Source: Alphaproteobacteria bacterium (GTDB taxonomy: Bacteria; Pseudomonadota; Alphaproteobacteria; Micavibrionales; UBA1664). From it: a stretch of 9,191 nt of DNA. Positions 5,310 through 9,191 of this stretch are shown here, one piece after another; within the stretch, counting starts at the first letter, position 1; the number at the start of each line of letters is the position of its first letter. The stretch lies in the NCBI GenBank assembly GCA_018969935.1, contig JAGWXJ010000073.1:1-9191 (forward strand), in the 5' to 3' direction. The notes beneath the pieces were generated by a model. The model saw only the letters and a list, made by a program, of their open reading frames with translations, was not told where the DNA came from and did no database searches. The position numbers and the translations under genes were made by a program.

Positions 5310-5315
5310 AGAGGT
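5310..5315 (+). promoter_or_regulatory. Ribosome binding site favouring a TTG start for phoH
   Basis: AGAGGT at 5310-5315 stands 9 bases before the in-frame TTG at 5325. The ATG at 5301 has only a weak GGTG nearby at 5293-5296 and lies inside the TATAAT box. This pattern favours TTG as the start. Confidence 0.45.
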
Positions 5316-5324
5316 AAACACGTA

Positions 5325-6281
5325 TTGAAAACCAAGAGTACGACCCTCACGCTCGCGATTGACGACAACAGGCTGACACAGCGTGTTGCAGGCCCCGAGG
5401 ACGAGCATTTCAGCATCATTGAACGCGCGCTTGATGTCACCATTTCACATGCCGACAGCGGGCTTGCGATACGCGGCGCCAAGGCCGCCACCGAAACCGC
5501 GCGCGATATCCTGAGCCAATTGCTTACCAAAGCCAAAGCCGACCGCAAAACGCACCTTGATGCAGGGTTTGTGCGCGGGCTTCTGGCGCATGCCAGCGGC
5601 GGGCCGATTGAAAAAATCGTGACCCGCAAGCGCACCATCGAGGCGCGCAGGCCACTCCAGAATACGATGATCCGCGCTATGCGCGAGCACGACCTTGTGC
5701 TGGCATCCGGCCCCGCAGGCACAGGCAAAACATACCTTGCCGTTTGCTATGCCGCCGCGATGCTTGAACGCGGCGAAGTCGAGCGCATCATTTTATGCCG
5801 CCCTGCCGTGGAAGCAGGCGAACGCCTGGGCTTTTTGCCCGGCGACATGAAGGAAAAAGTAGACCCTTATTTGCGCCCGCTTTACGACGCGCTGCACGAT
5901 GTGCTGGCCTTTGAAACGGTTGAAAAGCATATCGCCTCCAAAGTCATTGAAATCGCACCCCTTGCCTTCATGCGCGGGCGCACACTGGCGCATGCCGCCG
6001 TGATACTGGATGAAGCGCAGAACACGACGCGCGAGCAGATGAAGATGTTCCTGACCCGTATCGGGGAAGGTTCAAAGATGTTCGTGACCGGCGACGTGAC
6101 CCAGATTGACCTGCCGAAACCCGAGCAATCGGGCTTCATTGAAGCCCTTAACATCCTGCGCGGGGTGGAAAGCACGGCGATTGTGCAATTCGGCAACGAG
6201 GATGTTGTCAGACGCAAGCTTGTCGGCGATATTGTCAGAGCCTATGACAAGCGCACACAAACCCTCAAATCCGGCGATTAG
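5325..6281 (+). CDS. phoH: PhoH family RNA-associated ATPase (PhoH/YbeZ-like)
   Basis: This is a PhoH-family protein (YbeZ in E. coli), a P-loop ATPase with RNA-related, probably helicase or remodelling roles, which in other bacteria works with YbeY. From the TTG at 5325 it has 318 residues; the in-frame ATG at 5301 would give 326. Numbered from that ATG, an N-terminal KH-like region spans about 38-80 (FSIIERALDVTISHADSGLA). The Walker A motif GPAGTGKT is at 137-144. CRPAVEAGERLGFLPGD (166-182) is a PhoH hallmark, the Walker B motif VILDEAQN is at 234-241, and FVTGDVTQIDLP is at 261-272. I chose TTG because it has a good AGAGGT ribosome binding site and because the ATG lies in a likely promoter. 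The gene overlaps ybeY by 38 bases, which suggests coupled translation and agrees with a shared function. The family is certain; the start is not. Confidence 0.94.
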   Translation: MKTKSTTLTLAIDDNRLTQRVAGPEDEHFSIIERALDVTISHADSGLAIRGAKAATETARDILSQLLTKAKADRKTHLDAGFVRGLLAHASGGPIEKIVTRKRTIEARRPLQNTMIRAMREHDLVLASGPAGTGKTYLAVCYAAAMLERGEVERIILCRPAVEAGERLGFLPGDMKEKVDPYLRPLYDALHDVLAFETVEKHIASKVIEIAPLAFMRGRTLAHAAVILDEAQNTTREQMKMFLTRIGEGSKMFVTGDVTQIDLPKPEQSGFIEALNILRGVESTAIVQFGNEDVVRRKLVGDIVRAYDKRTQTLKSGD

Positions 6282-6726
6282 CTACGATATAACCGTGGAT
6301 AGCAAGGCGTGGCCCACCCAAGCTACGCTGCGCAAGCACATCCGCCGCGTGTGCGGGCACCTGAAGGCCAAGGGCAACATCACCTTTGTTTTTACGTCCG
6401 ACCGTAAAATCCGCACCCTGAACCACGACTGGCGGGGCAAAGACAAGGCAACCAACGTCCTTTCCTTCCCCGATGGGGATTTGGGCGAGGACGGGCGGGT
6501 GCATCTGGGGGATGTGATCCTCGCGTTTGAAACGGTGAAACGCGAAGCCAAGGAATTGGGCGTGCCTTTTGCCCACCACCTTACACACCTGCTTTTGCAT
6601 GGCAGCCTCCACCTTTTGGGGTACGACCATATTCAGGAAAAGGACGCCAAGGCCATGGAAACCCTAGAAATACGGCTTTTGGCCAAGATGGGCATTAAAA
6701 ACCCTTATCAAATGCCGCTGGCGTGA
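6244..6726 (+). CDS. ybeY: Endoribonuclease YbeY, 16S rRNA maturation factor
   Basis: YbeY is a zinc-dependent endoribonuclease needed for 16S rRNA 3'-end maturation and 70S ribosome quality control. The signature HGSLHLLGYDH is present at residues 119-129, giving the metal-binding histidines H119, H123 and H129. The upstream block LNHDWRGKDKATNVLSFP (59-76) is also typical. From the ATG at 6244 the protein has 160 residues, close to the usual 150-165. The same frame stays open further upstream to 6106, but that part is the phoH gene read in another frame and shows no YbeY similarity. The chosen start overlaps the end of phoH by 38 bases and has only a weak AGAG ahead of it, so translation probably depends on ribosomes finishing phoH. 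The corC-type gene begins 15 bases after the stop. Identification is secure. Confidence 0.95.
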   Translation: MTSAHKPSNPAISYDITVDSKAWPTQATLRKHIRRVCGHLKAKGNITFVFTSDRKIRTLNHDWRGKDKATNVLSFPDGDLGEDGRVHLGDVILAFETVKREAKELGVPFAHHLTHLLLHGSLHLLGYDHIQEKDAKAMETLEIRLLAKMGIKNPYQMPLA

Positions 6727-6741
6727 CTAAACTTCCGCACC

Positions 6742-7698
6742 ATGAATGCTTCACACGACCATCATCACGGCGACGAGCCGCATGACGTTCCACACCCCCA
6801 GCCCCTTGCCGTAAGGCCCCATGGTTTGCTTGCAGGCCAAAAGAACCCAGAAGGGTTTCTGGTACGCGTTATCAAATTCCTGTTCGGAACACGCGAGGAC
6901 CGTGAACTCAAGGAAGCCATTGCCGAGGTGATATCGGAAACGCACGAAAGCGCGGAATCCGAACAAACGGCCCTGCACCAGAAAATACTGATTTCCAACG
7001 TTCTTAAACTAAAGGACTTGCGGGCGTTTGACGTGATGGTACCGCGCGCCGATATCGTAGGCGTCGAGGTCAACATGCCAGCCGATGCGATACTGGCGCT
7101 GCTATCCCAAAAGCAGTACAGCCGCCTGCCCGTTTACCGCGAAAACCTCGATGACGTCATTGGCAGCGTGCATATCAAGGACATCATGGCAGGGCTTGCC
7201 AATGGCACCGATTTCAGCCTGACCGACCTTGTGCGCGATGTGCCTGTTATTTCGCCCGCCATGCCGGTTCTGGACCTGCTGCTGATGATGCGACAGCAAA
7301 AGAAGCACATGGCGCTGGTGGTGGATGAATACGGCGGGATTGACGGGCTTGTGACCATCAATGACATCGTTGAAACCATCGTTGGTGAAATTGACGACGA
7401 ATACGAAGGCGCACAGGCAGGCAGCATTGTCGAGAAGAATGACGGGACCGTGGTGGCAGACGGGCGCGTGGACATCCAGACATTCGAAAACCGTTTCGGC
7501 AAGGTACTGGATGACGATGAACGCGATACCGTAGACACGCTTGCGGGGCTTGTCGTGAGAATCGCAGGCCGCGTGCCCGCGCGCGGCGAGGTGCTTGCGC
7601 ATGCATCTGGCATCGAATTCGAGGTGATGGAGGCCGACCCGCGGCGCATCAATACCTTACGCATCCGAAACATACCCGACCAAAACAAGGCAGCCTGA
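6742..7698 (+). CDS. CBS-domain CorC/HlyC (TlyC-type) protein without membrane domain
   Basis: This 318-residue protein has the layout of the E. coli CorC/YbeX and TlyC group. A helical N-terminal part (about 35-90) is followed by two CBS domains, at about 97-152 (MVPRADIVGVEV through SRLPVYRENLDDVIGSVHIKD) and about 165-220 (LVVDEYGGIDGLVTINDIVE). A C-terminal CorC/HlyC domain covers about 230-312. It lacks the DUF21 membrane region of the longer CNNM/YfjD relatives, so it is probably cytoplasmic or membrane-associated. CBS pairs of this type bind adenine nucleotides. Proposed roles in Mg2+/Co2+ export or tolerance come from relatives; TlyC homologues were also called haemolysins, which is not evidence of toxicity. 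The N-terminus is unusually histidine-rich, with six histidines in residues 5-18, and could bind metal. It lies between ybeY (15 bases) and lnt (1 base), the usual alphaproteobacterial position. The family is clear; the role is inferred. Confidence 0.93.
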   Translation: MNASHDHHHGDEPHDVPHPQPLAVRPHGLLAGQKNPEGFLVRVIKFLFGTREDRELKEAIAEVISETHESAESEQTALHQKILISNVLKLKDLRAFDVMVPRADIVGVEVNMPADAILALLSQKQYSRLPVYRENLDDVIGSVHIKDIMAGLANGTDFSLTDLVRDVPVISPAMPVLDLLLMMRQQKKHMALVVDEYGGIDGLVTINDIVETIVGEIDDEYEGAQAGSIVEKNDGTVVADGRVDIQTFENRFGKVLDDDERDTVDTLAGLVVRIAGRVPARGEVLAHASGIEFEVMEADPRRINTLRIRNIPDQNKAA

Positions 7699-7699
7699 C

Positions 7700-9191
7700 A
7701 TGATGAACAGACTTGGTGCATGGTTTACGAAGCACCCGAAATGGACATGCTTCCTTGGCGGTTCGGTTGCGTCGCTCGCCATGGCGCCAACGTTTTACTG
7801 GCCCTTGCTGATTGTAGGCATGTGGGCCGTGCTTTACAGCATGGCGGGGCTTGAACGCCCCAAGCGCGGGGCCTGGTGCACATTTGCCTTCGGGATGGGG
7901 TTTTTCATCTTCGGGCTTTACTGGATTGCGAACGCGCTGCTGATCAAGATCGAGGATTACTGGTGGGTGATGGGGTTATCCATTTTCGGGTTGCCCCTTT
8001 TGCTTTCGATTTGCTGGTTCATTGCCGGCTGGGTGTGCGTGAAGCTTACGAAACCGCATACACTCGCGCGCAGCTTTTTGTTTATGGCGCTGCTGGGTTT
8101 GGCCGAATACGGACGCGCATACAACCTGACAGGATTTCCGTGGAACCTGTTTGGCTATAGCTGGGGCTTCAGCCTGCCCATGATGCAGTTTGCCAGTATT
8201 GGCGGCGCATACGGGCTTACAGCACTAACCATTTTCTGGGCGGCCCTGCCCTTTTTGCTGTGGCAGGCACGCGGCTACAAAAAGGTACAAGCCGTGTTTG
8301 CCATTGTTGGCGGCCTGAGCCTTATCAGCTGTTTTGCCTACGGTTATGCGCGGCTTTCAAGCCACCCGACCGAATACAGGGATGATGTTGGCGTTGCCGT
8401 TATCCAGCCAAACATCACGCAGGATGAAAAATGGGAGCCTGAAAAGGCGCTCGAGCATTTCTTGCGCCATGTGGACCTGATGAAACAGGCGAACGTGGAA
8501 TTTGACGCCATGACACCTGCGCCCAAGACAGTTGCGTATGTGTGGCCTGAAACATCCATTGATGAAAGTCTTTTCCTTGGTGTGCCTGACGCGCCGCGAT
8601 CGCTTTTAAACGCGATGACAGGGCATGCGTATACACCTACGGTCATCAGCGGTTTCTGGCGCGAACAGGGCCGCAATGCCAAGAACAGGCCCAACTACTA
8701 CAATAGCGTTGCGGGCATCGTGATATCCGACAACAAGCTGAAGCTGGATACGATGTACGACAAGCACCATCTTGTTCCGTTCGGCGAGTTTCTGCCGATG
8801 GAGCAATTGCTGGACCTGACGCCCGTTGCGGGTTTTGCGGGTTTCCAATGGGGCCCGGGGCCGCGCGTACAACAATCGAGTGTCGTGCCGCCATACGGGG
8901 TTATGATCTGCTTTGAAGCGATTTTTCCGTGGTATGCAAAAGGCGAAGGCGATGAATGGATCGTCAATACATCCAATGACGGTTGGTATGGCGATACGCC
9001 CGGCCCTTATCAACACCTGACGATGACCCGTTTCAGGGCTGCGGAACAGGGCAAGCCGATTGCCCGTGCAGCTACGACCGGGATATCGGCATTGATTGAC
9101 CCATACGGGCGTGTGGTAGGCAAAAAACCCTATCAAGAACAGGGGTTTATAGTATCCAAACTACCGAAGCCAACAGATGATCCAACGATTT
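7700..9191 (+). CDS. lnt: Apolipoprotein N-acyltransferase Lnt (3' end cut by window)
   Basis: Lnt transfers an acyl chain from a phospholipid to the N-terminal cysteine of apolipoproteins in the inner membrane, the last step of lipoprotein maturation. The 497 residues present stay open at base 9191; the family is usually about 500-550 long, so only the C-terminal tail is missing. The first 220 residues hold about seven or eight hydrophobic segments (for example 18-48, 60-80, 89-115, 125-137, 160-187 and 197-216) and the typical GFPWNLFGYSW at 145-155. From about 230 a periplasmic nitrilase-type domain begins (VAVIQPNITQDEKW). The catalytic Glu-Lys-Cys triad is E284 (WPETSID), K355 (YDKHHLVPFGEF) and C404 (MICFEAIFP). 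NTSNDGWYG and the downstream region are also conserved. The ATG at 7700 follows the corC stop by one base, with AAGG at 7687-7690 as ribosome binding site; the next codon is also ATG. Co-transcription with corC is nearly certain. Confidence 0.96.
   Translation, partial: MMNRLGAWFTKHPKWTCFLGGSVASLAMAPTFYWPLLIVGMWAVLYSMAGLERPKRGAWCTFAFGMGFFIFGLYWIANALLIKIEDYWWVMGLSIFGLPLLLSICWFIAGWVCVKLTKPHTLARSFLFMALLGLAEYGRAYNLTGFPWNLFGYSWGFSLPMMQFASIGGAYGLTALTIFWAALPFLLWQARGYKKVQAVFAIVGGLSLISCFAYGYARLSSHPTEYRDDVGVAVIQPNITQDEKWEPEKALEHFLRHVDLMKQANVEFDAMTPAPKTVAYVWPETSIDESLFLGVPDAPRSLLNAMTGHAYTPTVISGFWREQGRNAKNRPNYYNSVAGIVISDNKLKLDTMYDKHHLVPFGEFLPMEQLLDLTPVAGFAGFQWGPGPRVQQSSVVPPYGVMICFEAIFPWYAKGEGDEWIVNTSNDGWYGDTPGPYQHLTMTRFRAAEQGKPIARAATTGISALIDPYGRVVGKKPYQEQGFIVSKLPKPTDDPTI

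Noticed and set aside
6106..6243. Upstream extension of the ybeY frame
   Set aside because: The extra 46 codons lie wholly within phoH in another frame and do not resemble any YbeY N-terminus; the ATG at 6244 gives the normal length.
7134..7721. 195-codon open frame on the - strand opposite the CorC-type gene
   Set aside because: Low-complexity Ser/Thr/Arg-rich translation antisense to well-supported CBS domains.

Overview
The window looks like chromosomal DNA of an alphaproteobacterium of moderate to fairly high GC. The main evidence is the gene order miaB-phoH-ybeY-corC/tlyC-lnt, which is characteristic of that class. A partial large two-membrane-segment protein of a TipN-like alphaproteobacterial type also fits. 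The species cannot be named from the sequence. I see no tRNA, rRNA, insertion sequence, prophage gene or CRISPR array. Genes fill almost the whole window and no gene-free stretch exceeds 300 bases.

Layout. Positions 1-3732 are read leftward. From right to left they hold a D-2-hydroxyacid dehydrogenase (3732-2785), a small secreted four-cysteine protein (2779-2294), a sodium:alanine/glycine symporter of the AGCS family (2206-773), and the N-terminal part of a membrane protein that leaves the window at base 1 (637-1). Positions 3909-9191 are read rightward: miaB, phoH, ybeY, a CBS-domain CorC/HlyC protein and lnt. The last is cut by the window end with its three catalytic residues already present. 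Gaps in the rightward set are very short (phoH and ybeY overlap by 38 bases; corC and lnt are 1 base apart), so it reads as an operon, with a possible extra promoter just before phoH.

How the genes work together. The rightward cluster combines RNA maintenance (MiaB modifies tRNA, YbeY matures 16S rRNA, PhoH is an RNA-associated ATPase) with envelope functions (CorC-type protein, Lnt). The leftward cluster suggests small amino-acid uptake and 2-oxoacid/2-hydroxyacid metabolism, but the link between those genes is only positional.

Two non-coding stretches are the most interesting parts. The divergent region 3733-3908 contains an almost continuously base-paired block (3780-3864). It has two hairpins followed by a perfect three-way junction, plus a competing downstream arm at 3887-3895 and terminator-like T-runs on both strands. 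It could be a structured RNA, a leader switch or a palindromic repeat element. The region 638-772 contains a perfect DnaA box, two weaker boxes in the opposite orientation and three GANTC sites within about 65 bases, suggesting DnaA/CcrM-type cell-cycle control or, less likely, an origin.
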